From: Roseococcus sp. SDR
GTDB taxonomy: Bacteria > Pseudomonadota > Alphaproteobacteria > Acetobacterales > Acetobacteraceae
Reading direction: 5' to 3'
Assembly: GCF_019083995.1 (NCBI RefSeq)
Contig: NZ_JAHRCU010000018.1
Coordinates: 36,820-100,819, forward strand
Length of the DNA: 64,000 nucleotides
Numbering within the stretch: the stretch's first letter is position 1; the number at the start of each line of letters is the position of its first letter. Under the pieces are notes generated by a model that saw only the letters and a list, made by a program, of their open reading frames with translations, did not search any database and was not told where the DNA came from. The position numbers and the translations under genes were made by a program. Positions 18,778 through 27,201 of this stretch are shown here, one piece after another.

Positions 18778-20059
18778 GCCGCAGGACCAACCCCGCGCTC
18801 GCCGTCACACCGAGCACCGGCACCACCCCGAGCTTGAGCCGGAACAGGCAGAAGCCCGCCAGGATCGAGAGCATCAGTGCCGCCGGCTGCAGGCTCCATG
18901 GGTCGGGCAGGATGCCCTCCATCCGCGCGAAGAGAACCCGCAGGGCGAACCACAAGGCGAGATTGGCGATGACGCCCACCACCGCTGCCGTCACACCCGC
19001 CAGCGCCCCCTTGAGGCGCGGCACGTCATGCAGCTTCTCGACGTAAGGCGCGCCCAGGAAGATCCAGGCGAAGCAGGGCAGGAAGGTGACCCAGAGCGTG
19101 AGCGCGGAGCCCGCCACCGCCCCCAGCGCCCCCGAATCCCGCCAGCCGGCCAGGAAGCCCACGAATTGCAGCACGAGGATGAGCGGGCCGGGCGTGGTCT
19201 CCGCCAGGCCCAGCCCCGCCAGCATCTCGGGCGCCGAGAGCCAGCGGTAATGCTCCACCGCCTCCTGCGCCACATAGGCCAGCACCGCATAGGCGCCGCC
19301 GAAGGTGACGACGGCCATCTTCGAGAAGAACCAGCCGATATCGGCGAAGACGCCACCCACCGGCATCAGAAGCGCGACCGGCCAGAGCCAGAGGGCCAAG
19401 GCCACCAGCCCCGCACGGCGGGCCAGCGGCGCCTGGGCTGCGATGCGCCCGGGATCGGCCGCCAGCGCCGCATCCAGCGCCGCCGGCGCGCCCTCGCGCG
19501 GCTTGCCATGCCCGCCCGCCGCGAAGGCCTGCGGCACCGCATAGCCGATGGCCGCCGCCGCCAGCACCACCACGGGGAAGGGCAGTTGCAGCACGAAGAG
19601 CGCCAGGAAGGCCGCCGCCGCCAGCGCCCAGGGCAGCGCGCCCTTCAGCGCGCGCTTCGCGACCTTGATCAGCGCCTCGACCACCAGGATCAGCACCGCG
19701 CATTTCAGCCCGAAGAAGAGCCCCGCGATCAGCGGCACATCGCCCAGAAGGGCATAGAGGAAGGAGAGCGCCAGCATCACCAGTGCCCCGGGCAGCACGA
19801 AGAGCAGCCCCGCCGCGATGCCGCCCTTCACCCCATGCATCAGCCAACCGAGATAGGTGGCGAGCTGCATGGCCTCCGGCCCCGGCAGCAGCATGCAGAA
19901 GTTCAGCGCATGCAGGAAACGCCGGTCGCTCACCCAATGGCGCTGGTCCACCACCTCGCGCTGCATCATCGCGATCTGTGCGGCCGGCCCCCCGAAGGAG
20001 AGGCAGCCGATCCGCGCCCAGACGCGCAGCGCCTCGGAGAAGCTTGGCAATTCGCTCAT
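18761..20059 (-). CDS. chrA: Chromate transporter ChrA (two CHR domains)
   Basis: 432 residues with about ten hydrophobic spans. Two homologous halves are visible: the first with RIGCLSFGGPAAQIAMMQRE, the second with MAVVTFGGAYAVLAYVAQEA and ETTPGPLILV. This is the long-chain ChrA architecture, exporting chromate from the cytoplasm using the proton motive force. The start (20059) overlaps the stop of the shortened chrB-like gene, which is normally the upstream partner. Confidence 0.92.
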   Translation of the reverse strand: MSELPSFSEALRVWARIGCLSFGGPAAQIAMMQREVVDQRHWVSDRRFLHALNFCMLLPGPEAMQLATYLGWLMHGVKGGIAAGLLFVLPGALVMLALSFLYALLGDVPLIAGLFFGLKCAVLILVVEALIKVAKRALKGALPWALAAAAFLALFVLQLPFPVVVLAAAAIGYAVPQAFAAGGHGKPREGAPAALDAALAADPGRIAAQAPLARRAGLVALALWLWPVALLMPVGGVFADIGWFFSKMAVVTFGGAYAVLAYVAQEAVEHYRWLSAPEMLAGLGLAETTPGPLILVLQFVGFLAGWRDSGALGAVAGSALTLWVTFLPCFAWIFLGAPYVEKLHDVPRLKGALAGVTAAVVGVIANLALWFALRVLFARMEGILPDPWSLQPAALMLSILAGFCLFRLKLGVVPVLGVTASAGLVLRLTGLG

Positions 20060-20427
20060 GCGGGGTGCCCTGTCGGCCGGTTGTGGGTTTGCCGGGTCGC
20101 ATCGCGGCACCAGCGGAAGCAGGCGTCATACAGGGCAAGCCCGGCGTCAAGCTGGGCCAGGTCGTCCCGATCCATGCGCGAGAGGCCAAGCGAGGCGGCC
20201 AGCAGCCCGTCCGCATCGCGCGCTGGCGCATGTTCGGGCGAGACGAGCGGCCATCTGGCCTCGGCCCAGGCGGCGACATCGGTGTGGGTGGTGCGGCTTG
20301 CGGCGGGCAGCGCGCGCGGATTGGCGGCGAAATCCTCCGCCCTGCGGACGCCGATCAGCGCCGGGCTGTCGGGCAGGCCGACCCTGCGGGCGAACTGGGC
20401 GGTGGTGATGATGTCAGGCGCGGGCAT
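20056..20427 (-). CDS. Shortened rhodanese-ChrB remnant, probably non-functional
   Basis: 123 residues. Residues 1-65 look like the start of a rhodanese domain (ALIGVRRAEDFAANPRALPA) but stop before its catalytic Cys loop. Residues 75-123 match the extreme C-terminus of ChrB (LAASLGLSRMDRDDLAQL, then DACFRWCRDA). The roughly 150 residues expected between them, including the rest of the rhodanese and the ChrB core, are absent. The frame is intact and its TGA overlaps the chrA ATG. An in-frame internal deletion explains this best. It may now serve only for translational coupling. Confidence 0.7.
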   Translation of the reverse strand: MPAPDIITTAQFARRVGLPDSPALIGVRRAEDFAANPRALPAASRTTHTDVAAWAEARWPLVSPEHAPARDADGLLAASLGLSRMDRDDLAQLDAGLALYDACFRWCRDATRQTHNRPTGHPA

Positions 20428-20553
20428 GTCGGGGCATCCAGCAGGAAATGCGATGCTTGGGCCACAGCCTCACCGGGTGATCGCCGATTGCCCCTTGCGG
20501 CGAAGATGGGCGGGGGGAATGCTCCCGGTCAAGGACAGGGATTGGGGACTCGC

Positions 20554-21507
20554 ATGAACCTTGCCGGACTGAGCCTGCGCGACCTGGAATATATCACCGC
20601 CGTCGCCGAGCACCTGCATTTCGGCCGCGCCGCGCAATCCTGCGGCGTCAGCCAGCCCACGCTGTCCGGCCAGCTCCGCAAGCTCGAGGAGTTCCTCGGC
20701 GTCGAGATCTTCGAGCGCAGCCCGCGCGGCGTCCTGGTGACGCGCCGCGGCGAGGAGGTGGTGGCCCAGGCGAAGCGGATCATCAGCGAGGCGCGCCGCC
20801 TGTTCGAGGTGGTGCGCATCGGCGCCGAGCCGCTGACCGGCACGCTGCGCCTGGGTGTGATCTCCACCCTCGGCCCCTATCTCGTGCCCTTCCTGCTGAA
20901 GCCGCTGCGCGCCCGCTACCCGGAGCTCAAGCTCCTGCTGACAGAGGGCCATACGCGCGTGCTGGTGCGCCAGCTGGAGGAAGGCGAGCTGGACGCGCTG
21001 CTCGCCACCAGCCCGATCGGCGAGAGCGATCTCGTCGAGCTGCCGCTCTTCCGCGAGGAGCTGGCGCTCGCCGTCCCGCGGGATCATCCGCTGGCGCAGG
21101 TCGAAGCGGTGAACCCGCAGGATATCCCGGTGCCCGAACTCATCCTGCTCGCCGAGGGCCATTGCCTGCGCGACCAGACGCTGGAGCTCTGCCCCTCGCG
21201 CCTGCGCGAGGGCTCGCCCGAGCTCCAGGCCGCGAGCCTCGAGACGCTGCGCCAGATGATCGCGGCGGGGTCCGGCGTCTCCTTCATGCCGCAGCTCGCC
21301 ATCCAGGTGGGCGCGCTGCTGGATGACATGGTGGCCTATCGCCGCATCGCGGGCGGTCAGCACATGCGGGACGTGGCGCTCTTCCACCGCCCGAGCTTCG
21401 GCCGCATCCGCGACATCCGGCTGCTGCGGCAGAGCATTGGCGAAATCCTGGCCGAGCAGAGTGCGGTGAAGGTCCACAAGCCAGGCCGTGCGCGGGAGAG
21501 CGCCTGA
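20554..21507 (+). CDS. oxyR: LysR-family peroxide sensor OxyR
   Basis: 317 residues with an N-terminal winged HTH (residues 6-65) and a regulatory domain. Two cysteines, Cys204 in EGHCLRDQ and Cys213 in LELC, have the same spacing of 9 as the redox pair Cys199/Cys208 of E. coli OxyR. It should activate peroxide-defence genes when the disulfide forms. No catalase or peroxiredoxin gene is adjacent; it faces away from the chrB remnant across 126 bases. The ATG at 20554 gives family length. Confidence 0.9.
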   Translation: MNLAGLSLRDLEYITAVAEHLHFGRAAQSCGVSQPTLSGQLRKLEEFLGVEIFERSPRGVLVTRRGEEVVAQAKRIISEARRLFEVVRIGAEPLTGTLRLGVISTLGPYLVPFLLKPLRARYPELKLLLTEGHTRVLVRQLEEGELDALLATSPIGESDLVELPLFREELALAVPRDHPLAQVEAVNPQDIPVPELILLAEGHCLRDQTLELCPSRLREGSPELQAASLETLRQMIAAGSGVSFMPQLAIQVGALLDDMVAYRRIAGGQHMRDVALFHRPSFGRIRDIRLLRQSIGEILAEQSAVKVHKPGRARESA

Positions 21508-21511
21508 GGGT

Positions 21512-21612
21512 CAGGCGGCAGCGAGGGGCCTTCCCGGCCTCAGGCGGCGGCGAGGATCTCGACCGGCCTCAAGCGGCGGCCAGGATCTCGACCGGCCTCA
21601 AGCGGCGGCCAG
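21512..21612. repeat. 29-bp tandem repeat, 3.5 copies
   Basis: Copies at 21512-21540 (diverged), 21541-21569, 21570-21598 and a partial 21599-21612. The middle copies differ at only three positions. The unit reads roughly CAAGCGGCGGCCAGGATCTC plus GACCGGCCT. On the minus strand the array begins inside the last codons of the gene at 21598-21915, so each unit carries a copy of that gene's Leu-Ala-Ala-Ala-stop end, in shifting frames. No spacers exist between copies. Confidence 0.9.
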
Positions 21613-21915
21613 CCTGGGCGCCAGATGCTGGATCAGCGCCGTCGTGCAATCGGCCTGTTCGCGGCAGGCGCCCTCGGCCCGGATGAGCAGTTCGGGGAGC
21701 CGATCCGGATCCTGTCCGCCGGCAAGGCAGGCGGATGCCTCGCGGAGCGCCACCGTCGTCTCGCGCACGGCACCCGCCAGGCGCAGCACCAGATCCGCCA
21801 GCTCATCCGCTTCCTGCCGCGCGAGGCTGGTGCGGCTGTTCACCAGGGCATCGAAGAGCAGCGCATCGGGCGAGGCGGGCGGGGGGCGTAGGACCATGGG
21901 GCGAGACTGCGCCAT
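21598..21915 (-). CDS. Hypothetical helical protein, 105 residues
   Basis: A mostly helical protein without signal or membrane segment. SLARQEADELADLVLRLAGAV and the Glu/Ala-rich heptad-like remainder suggest a coiled coil. Two Cys near residues 63 and 84-90. No family recognised. Its 3' end is the source or edge of a 29-bp tandem repeat. It lies convergent to oxyR and upstream of nothing obviously related. Confidence 0.5.
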   Translation of the reverse strand: MAQSRPMVLRPPPASPDALLFDALVNSRTSLARQEADELADLVLRLAGAVRETTVALREASACLAGGQDPDRLPELLIRAEGACREQADCTTALIQHLAPRLAAA

Positions 21916-21939
21916 CGCCGCTTGAGAAACCCTTAACGC

Positions 21940-23664
21940 CTACTCCGCAGCGGTCGCCAACAGGCTCTCGCCCGGCTTGAGGCGGGTGAAACGCACCTCG
22001 CGCCAATCGAGCTTCACGCGGCCGTCATCCAGCGTGACGACGGTGTGCCGGAGGCCCTTCGCATCCTCATCCGTCTGCGGGAAATCCTCGCGCCAATGGG
22101 CGCCGCGGCTCTCGCAGCGCGCCTCGGCGGCGGCGACGATGGCACGGCTGGTCAGCACCAGGCTCTCCAGGTTCAGCCAATCCGCCCAGGACATGTTGAA
22201 GCCCCGCGCGCCATCCGCCACACCCGAGGCGCGCAGCTCGGCCTCGATCGCATCGAGCCCCGAGGCGGCCTCGGCCAGGCCCTTCGCATCGCGCAGGATG
22301 CCCGCCTTGTCCCACATGAGATCGGCCAGCGCGTCGCGCAGCGCGTTCAGCGGCCGCACGGGCCGGCCGAAGGGGGACAGCGCCGCATCCTGCGCCGCGC
22401 GCAGCCGGTCCTCGTCGGGTGCCTCCAGTGCGCCTTCGCGCGGAACCCATGTGGCCATGGCATCGCCCGCAATGCCGCCAAAGACCGTGGAATTGGCCAC
22501 GCCATTGCCGCCCAGGCGGTTCGCGCCATGCACGCCGCCGGTATCCTCGCCGGCCGCGAAAAGGCCCGGCAGCTCGGTGCTGCCATCGGCGCGGAAGACG
22601 ACACCGCCCATCATGTAATGCGCCGTCGGCACCACCGGCACGCGGCCGCCCGCGAGGTCGAAGCCCATATCGGCGCAGCGTTCCACCATGCCCTTGAACT
22701 GCTTCGCGACATTGGCGGGGCCGAGATGCCCCATCTCGATCCAGAGCCCGCCCTCGGCATTCACGCGGCCCGCCTGGATCTCCCGCTCCATGGAGCGGGA
22801 GACGATGTCGCGCGTCGCACGCTCGCCGCGCGGGTCGTAATTGTGCATGAAGCGCTGACCATCGCCATTCAGCAGATAGCCGCCGGCGCCGCGCAGACCT
22901 TCCTCGATGATGGTGCCCGTCATCCGCGTGCCGGGGCCGGCGAGAACGCCCGTCGGGTGGAACTGCACCATCTCCATGTCGCGCAGCGCCAGGCCCGCGC
23001 GCAGCGCCATCGCCATGCCGTCGCAGGATTTGTCGCCCGAGGGCGTGTGGTACTTGTACATGGTGGGCCCACCGCCGGTGCCCAGCAGCACCGCCTTGGC
23101 CTGCACGAAGACGAAGCGCCCCTGGCGGATATCGAGCAGCAGCACGCCCGAGAGTCGTGATCCGTCCCGCGTGGGGATCAGCGCCAGCGCGCGATGCTCC
23201 TCCAGCCGTTCGATCCCGCGCGCCCAGGTCTGTTCGGCCAGGCGATTGATGATCTCGATGCCCGTCAGGTCGCCCTTATGGACCGTGCGGTCGAAGGTCT
23301 GCCCGGCAAAGGCCTTCTGGTGGATGGTGCCGTCCGGGTTGCGGTCGAAGAAGCAGCCCCAGCGGTTTTCCAGCTCACGGATGCGGCGCTGGGCGACGGT
23401 GACGAGCGTCCAGGCCAGATCCTGGTCATTCAGCCATTTCCCGCCATCCAGCGTGTCCATGAAATGCCGCTCGGCGGAATCCCCCGCGGCCAGCGCGACA
23501 TTATAGCCGCCCTGCACCATGCGCGTGCAGCCCGACTTGCCGAGAAGCCCCTTCACCGCGACGGTGACGCGCAGCTCCGGGTTGGCGGATTTCGCATGCA
23601 GCGCGGCGAGAAGGCCCGCGCCGCCGGAGCCGAGGACGAGGATATCGGTAATGATGCGGTCCAT
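21940..23664 (-). CDS. SDH/fumarate-reductase-like flavoprotein without the FAD-linking histidine
   Basis: 574 residues, FrdA/SdhA family. Dinucleotide motif LGSGGAGLLAALHA (Gly12-Gly17); QFHPTGV; ERATRDIVSRSM; PTAHYMMGGV; EDTGGVHGANRLGGNG. In SDH and FrdA a His in a GSHTxAAQGG-type loop holds FAD covalently; here the loop is GKSGCTRMVQGGYN with Cys46 at that place, so FAD is probably not His-linked. It pairs with the Fe-S and two membrane subunits encoded upstream at 26475-27932. Substrate may be succinate or another dicarboxylate. The ATG at 23664 is chosen from the family N-terminus. Confidence 0.85.
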   Translation of the reverse strand: MDRIITDILVLGSGGAGLLAALHAKSANPELRVTVAVKGLLGKSGCTRMVQGGYNVALAAGDSAERHFMDTLDGGKWLNDQDLAWTLVTVAQRRIRELENRWGCFFDRNPDGTIHQKAFAGQTFDRTVHKGDLTGIEIINRLAEQTWARGIERLEEHRALALIPTRDGSRLSGVLLLDIRQGRFVFVQAKAVLLGTGGGPTMYKYHTPSGDKSCDGMAMALRAGLALRDMEMVQFHPTGVLAGPGTRMTGTIIEEGLRGAGGYLLNGDGQRFMHNYDPRGERATRDIVSRSMEREIQAGRVNAEGGLWIEMGHLGPANVAKQFKGMVERCADMGFDLAGGRVPVVPTAHYMMGGVVFRADGSTELPGLFAAGEDTGGVHGANRLGGNGVANSTVFGGIAGDAMATWVPREGALEAPDEDRLRAAQDAALSPFGRPVRPLNALRDALADLMWDKAGILRDAKGLAEAASGLDAIEAELRASGVADGARGFNMSWADWLNLESLVLTSRAIVAAAEARCESRGAHWREDFPQTDEDAKGLRHTVVTLDDGRVKLDWREVRFTRLKPGESLLATAAE

Positions 23665-23722
23665 CACGTCGCCTCCGATCGCAGGAGGGCGCGCGCCCGG
23701 AGGCGTGAATCGGCGGCGCGCA

Positions 23723-24331
23723 TCATGCCGCCCCCAGCTTGGCCAGCACCGCCGCGCGGCGCGTTTCCACGCTCGCCTGCACATCGCGGTGGAGGCTGCC
23801 GCCATGGCTGTCCATGCCGACGATGAGCGGCCCGAAATCCTTGATCGCGAAGCGCCAGAGGCTCTCGGGGTTCAGGTCATCCATGTCCACATCCTCGATG
23901 GCCGCGATCCAGGTGGTCTCCAGCGCCGCCGCCCCGCCGATCACGGCCAGGTAGCAGCCGCCCAGTTCCTGGAAGGCGCGGGCGCTCTCCTCGCGCAGCC
24001 CGCCCTTGCCGATGATGATGCGCACGCCCTCGCGCTCCATCAGGGGCCGCGTGAAGCGCTCCATGCGGTCGCTCGTCGTGGTGCCGATGCAGACGGCCTC
24101 GTAGCCTGCCTGGTTGGTGCCCGTGGGCTCGATCTTGCGGACGTTCGGCGCGGTATGGATCACCGCATGGCCGTTCAGGTCGAAGCGCGTGCGGCGGCCG
24201 CGGTCGAACATATGGATCTGCGTGGCGTCGCGGATGCCAAAGAGCGTGTCCTGCAAGGTCACCGTATCGCCCGCGCGCAGCTTGCGAATCTCGGCCTCGG
24301 TGCAGGGCATGTGCAGAACATGGTGGGTCAT
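23723..24331 (-). CDS. Class I hydratase beta subunit (fumarase/tartrate dehydratase C-terminal type)
   Basis: 202 residues matching the C-terminal domain of class I fumarases and TtdB: LRAGDTVTLQDTLFGIRDAT, then GYEAVCIGTTTSDRM, IIIGKGGL and a late KDFGPLIVGMDSHG. Works with the alpha subunit encoded at 24842-25744, separated by a GNAT gene. The complex would add or remove water on a C4-type dicarboxylate such as fumarate, mesaconate or tartrate. It overlaps the GNAT gene by 4 bases. Confidence 0.88.
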   Translation of the reverse strand: MTHHVLHMPCTEAEIRKLRAGDTVTLQDTLFGIRDATQIHMFDRGRRTRFDLNGHAVIHTAPNVRKIEPTGTNQAGYEAVCIGTTTSDRMERFTRPLMEREGVRIIIGKGGLREESARAFQELGGCYLAVIGGAAALETTWIAAIEDVDMDDLNPESLWRFAIKDFGPLIVGMDSHGGSLHRDVQASVETRRAAVLAKLGAA

Positions 24332-24837
24332 GGGGCATCCTCCTCGACGGGGTCGGGCCAATCGCCGCGCCCGGCGCGCGGCAGCACATCCCCGCCCACG
24401 CGGTAGAGCAGCCGGGCCTCTGTGGGCACGCCCAGGCTCGCATAGAAGCGGCGGGCGCGCGCATTGTCGCGGTCCGTCGCCCATTCCAGCCGGGCATAGC
24501 CGCGCTCGGCCGCGAAGCCGGCGGCGGCCGAGATCAGCGCGCGGCCGAGGCCCGAGCGCCGATGCCGCGCGACGACGTAAAGATCCTCAAGGAACAACCC
24601 CCAGCTCAGGTTCGGCCCCGGAAACAGCCCGCCCAGGGTCGCGAAGCCCGCGGGCTCGCCCTCGATGCGCGCCAGCAGGCAGAAGGGCCCCGCGCGCTCA
24701 TGCGGCGTCGAGAGGTGGCGCACCGCCTCGGCCAGCGCCGCTTCGGGCGCCGCCTGCTCGTAATGGTCCGAGAGGTCGCGCAGCAGCAGCGCGATGGCCT
24801 GTGCATCGGCCGAACCGGCCAGGGTGATGTCCATCAT
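24328..24837 (-). CDS. GNAT-family N-acetyltransferase
   Basis: 169 residues. LEDLYVVARHRRSGLGRALI carries the acetyl-CoA pyrophosphate loop (R-R-S-G-L-G-R), followed by RLEWATDRDNARARRFYASLG, the usual GNAT end motif. Target amine unknown. It is wedged between the two hydratase subunit genes with overlaps or gaps of a few bases, so it belongs to the operon. It may tailor a substrate or detoxify an intermediate (inference). Confidence 0.85.
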   Translation of the reverse strand: MMDITLAGSADAQAIALLLRDLSDHYEQAAPEAALAEAVRHLSTPHERAGPFCLLARIEGEPAGFATLGGLFPGPNLSWGLFLEDLYVVARHRRSGLGRALISAAAGFAAERGYARLEWATDRDNARARRFYASLGVPTEARLLYRVGGDVLPRAGRGDWPDPVEEDAP

Positions 24838-24841
24838 GCCC

Positions 24842-25744
24842 TCAGAACCCGATCACCAAGCCTTCCGGCGTGAAGGTGGCACTCGCACGCCGCGCCGAAT
24901 GACACTGCACATTCACCGCGACGGGGTTCATGGTGATGTGCGTCGCCGCCACCTCGACATGCACGGCGAAGGCGGTGCTGTCCCCGCCCAGCCCCTGCGG
25001 CCCGATGCCGAGGCTGTTCACCGCCTCGCTCAGCTCCACCTCCAGCTTCGCCCCTTCCGCATCGGCGCAAACGCTGCCCAGCGGCCGCGTCGCCGCCACC
25101 TTCGCCAGATGCATGCAGAGGTCGCTCGTACCGCCCACGCCCACGCCCAGGATGGTCGGCGGGCAGACCTTGCCACCGGCCTTGATCGCCGCATCCACTA
25201 CGAAGCGCTTCACGCCCGAAAGCCCATCCGCCGGGATCAGCATCTGCAGGAAGGAGCCATTCTCCGAGCCGCTGCCCTTCGGGATCATCTCGAGCCTGAG
25301 GGTGCGCGGCGCCTCCACGAAGTCGATATTGATCACCGGCACATGCGCCCCGCAGGAGGTATGCGCGTTCACCCGCGTGATGGGATGCACCACGGAGCTG
25401 CGCAGCGGGTGCTCGCGCGTCGCGCGTTCGGTGCCGCGCGCGATGGCCTGCTTCAGCGCCCAGCCATCCAGCTCCACATCGCGGCCGATCTGCACGTTGA
25501 AGATCGGGATGCCCGTATCCTGGCAGAGCAGGTTTTCCGTGCGCTCGGCGACGGCGATGTTCTCGATCATCGTGGCCAGCACGGATTTCGCGAGGCCATC
25601 CGTCTCGCTCGCATCCAGGCGGAAAAAGCCCTGCTTGATGTCGTCGGGCAGGATCTTCAGCGCGCGGATGTAGAGGAGCTTGGCCGCCTCCTCGATCGCA
25701 TCCGGGGTCACGCGCAGCTTTTCGGGGGGCGGGATGACGGACAT
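24842..25744 (-). CDS. Class I hydratase alpha subunit (fumarase/tartrate dehydratase N-terminal type)
   Basis: 300 residues, the [4Fe-4S] catalytic subunit. Ligand Cys residues occur in LLCQDTGIP, HTSCGAHVP and KVCPPTILGVGVGGTSD; the latter two regions define the TtdA/split-fumarase group. Operates with the beta subunit two genes downstream. Whether it uses fumarate, tartrate, mesaconate or another acid cannot be told from sequence. It follows the permease gene by 9 bases. Confidence 0.9.
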   Translation of the reverse strand: MSVIPPPEKLRVTPDAIEEAAKLLYIRALKILPDDIKQGFFRLDASETDGLAKSVLATMIENIAVAERTENLLCQDTGIPIFNVQIGRDVELDGWALKQAIARGTERATREHPLRSSVVHPITRVNAHTSCGAHVPVINIDFVEAPRTLRLEMIPKGSGSENGSFLQMLIPADGLSGVKRFVVDAAIKAGGKVCPPTILGVGVGGTSDLCMHLAKVAATRPLGSVCADAEGAKLEVELSEAVNSLGIGPQGLGGDSTAFAVHVEVAATHITMNPVAVNVQCHSARRASATFTPEGLVIGF

Positions 25745-25753
25745 GGCGGTTCC

Positions 25754-26485
25754 TCAGATGAGCAAAGAGATGCCGGAGACGAGCAGCAGGCCCAGCAGCA
25801 CCAGGCGGAAGCCCTGCGCCGGCAAATGCTTGCCAGCGCGCAGGCCGAGCCAGGTGCCGAGCAGCAGGGCAGGGACGGCGGTGGCGGTCAGGAAGATGGC
25901 CTCGGCCGTGAAGAAGCCGGTGAAGGCGAGGCCGATGATGGTCAGCGCCTGCATGATGGCGATGAAGGGCTGCATCAGGGCGCGCGTATCCTGCGGCGGC
26001 ATGCCCTGCACATCGGCCCACATGCCCACCAGCGCGCCGACATAGCCGCCAATGCCGCCCAATATGCCCGAGGCGAAGCCGATGGCGGCGTCGGTCGCCG
26101 TCGTGGCGGCGCGTCGGGCGGGCGTCATGCGCAGCGCGATGCGCGCCAGCGTGTAGCTGGCATAGACGACGAGCAGCACGCCCACACCGGCGACGATGGC
26201 GCGCGCCGGGCCGAGGGCGAGGATGGCGAGGCCGAAGGGCACGCCCAGAGTCGCGGTGCCGACATAGAGCCAGAGGCGCCGCCAGGGGATATGATCGCGC
26301 ACCGCATAGGTGCCGATGCCCTGCACGATCAGGCTGCCCATCACCAGCACCGGCGCCACCAGCGCGGGGGCCATGACCTGCAGCAGCACGGCCGCCCCCA
26401 CCAGCACGAAGGCGAAGCCCGCGATGCTGGCGCAGAAGGCGGCGAGCAGGCTGCCCGCCGAGATGAGGAGAGCGTCAGCCCACAT
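25754..26485 (-). CDS. TauE/SafE-family membrane permease
   Basis: 243 residues with about seven or eight hydrophobic spans and the family GFASGILGGIGGYVGAL motif in the second half, plus the Gly/Ala-rich first pair of helices. TauE/SafE proteins move anions such as sulfite, sulfoacetate or other organic acids across the inner membrane. In this operon it could import the substrate or export a product. ATG 26485 gives a clean N-terminus (MWADALLIS) and overlaps the preceding gene by 11 bases. Confidence 0.85.
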   Translation of the reverse strand: MWADALLISAGSLLAAFCASIAGFAFVLVGAAVLLQVMAPALVAPVLVMGSLIVQGIGTYAVRDHIPWRRLWLYVGTATLGVPFGLAILALGPARAIVAGVGVLLVVYASYTLARIALRMTPARRAATTATDAAIGFASGILGGIGGYVGALVGMWADVQGMPPQDTRALMQPFIAIMQALTIIGLAFTGFFTAEAIFLTATAVPALLLGTWLGLRAGKHLPAQGFRLVLLGLLLVSGISLLI

Positions 26486-26870
26486 TGAGCAGGAACAGGA
26501 TGGCGGCGGCGATGGCGACACCGGCCGAGGCCGCGACCATGTCCTTCTGCCGCGCCCGCCAGCCGAGGAACTCGAGCGCCATCACGCGCAACCCGCCGGC
26601 CAGGTGCACGGCCAGCAGCACGACCAGCCCCCATTCGGCGAATTTGAACAGCGCGTTGTCGGTCCAGCGCAGGAAGCCCTCCAGCGCCGCCTCGCCGGAG
26701 ATGGCCTGGCCCAGCGCCCAGAAATGCAGCGGCAGGAATAGCGCGAGCAGCAGGCCCGAGACGCGATGGATCACGAAGGCGACATAGGTCGGGTGGCGGC
26801 GATCCCCGCCCGATCGCCGGAGCGTGGCTTCACGCGGAGGCGTGAATCGGTCGGCCAATGGTTCAGGCAT
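26475..26870 (-). CDS. SdhC-like cytochrome b membrane subunit
   Basis: 131 residues with three spans. The IHRVSGLLLALFLPLHFW segment is the SdhC quinone-site helix (Ser and Arg positions kept), and AVHLAGGLRVM aligns with the heme-b His helix. It anchors the complex and passes electrons to or from quinone. It lies between the SdhD-like gene (8-bp overlap) and the TauE gene (11-bp overlap). Confidence 0.82.
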   Translation of the reverse strand: MPEPLADRFTPPREATLRRSGGDRRHPTYVAFVIHRVSGLLLALFLPLHFWALGQAISGEAALEGFLRWTDNALFKFAEWGLVVLLAVHLAGGLRVMALEFLGWRARQKDMVAASAGVAIAAAILFLLNVG

Positions 26871-27201
26871 GATACAGCCCCCAGGCCGCGCGGATGCCGA
26901 AGGCGGCGGTGGCGAGGCCGACCCCCATCCAGAGCGCATCCACCGTCCGTCCGCGCAGGCCCAGCCACTCGCCCGCGATGTTGCGCAGCCCGATCGCGCC
27001 ATGCAGCCCGGCGCAGAGGGCGAAGAGGACATAGAAGCCGAACCAGAGCTCCGCGCCCCGCGTCCGCGCCAGGATTTCCGCCGCCGAAAGCCCGCCGCGA
27101 ATGGCCAGCATGATCGTCACCAGATGCACGATGACGGCGAGGCCGAGAAACGCCGCCGTGATGCGCTGGACCGCCCACATCCGCGTTCCTGCCGCGCGCA
27201 T
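26863..27201 (-). CDS. SdhD-like membrane anchor subunit
   Basis: 112 residues from ATG 27201 (an internal ATG at 27180 is also possible). Three hydrophobic spans; RMWAVQRITAAFLGLAVIVH resembles SdhD helix I and LHGAIGLRNIAGEW carries the probable second heme His. Its start codon overlaps the stop of the iron-sulfur subunit gene (ATGA), so the complex subunits are translationally coupled. Two anchors with one His each suggest a single di-His heme b, as in E. coli SDH. Confidence 0.78.
   Translation of the reverse strand: MRAAGTRMWAVQRITAAFLGLAVIVHLVTIMLAIRGGLSAAEILARTRGAELWFGFYVLFALCAGLHGAIGLRNIAGEWLGLRGRTVDALWMGVGLATAAFGIRAAWGLYHA

Noticed and set aside
21512..21612. Possible CRISPR array
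   Set aside because: The 29-base units are directly adjacent with no spacers and there are no cas genes nearby.
24794..26488. Long plus-strand ORF opposite the hydratase and TauE genes
   Set aside because: Antisense shadow of genes with recognised motifs; no ribosome site.
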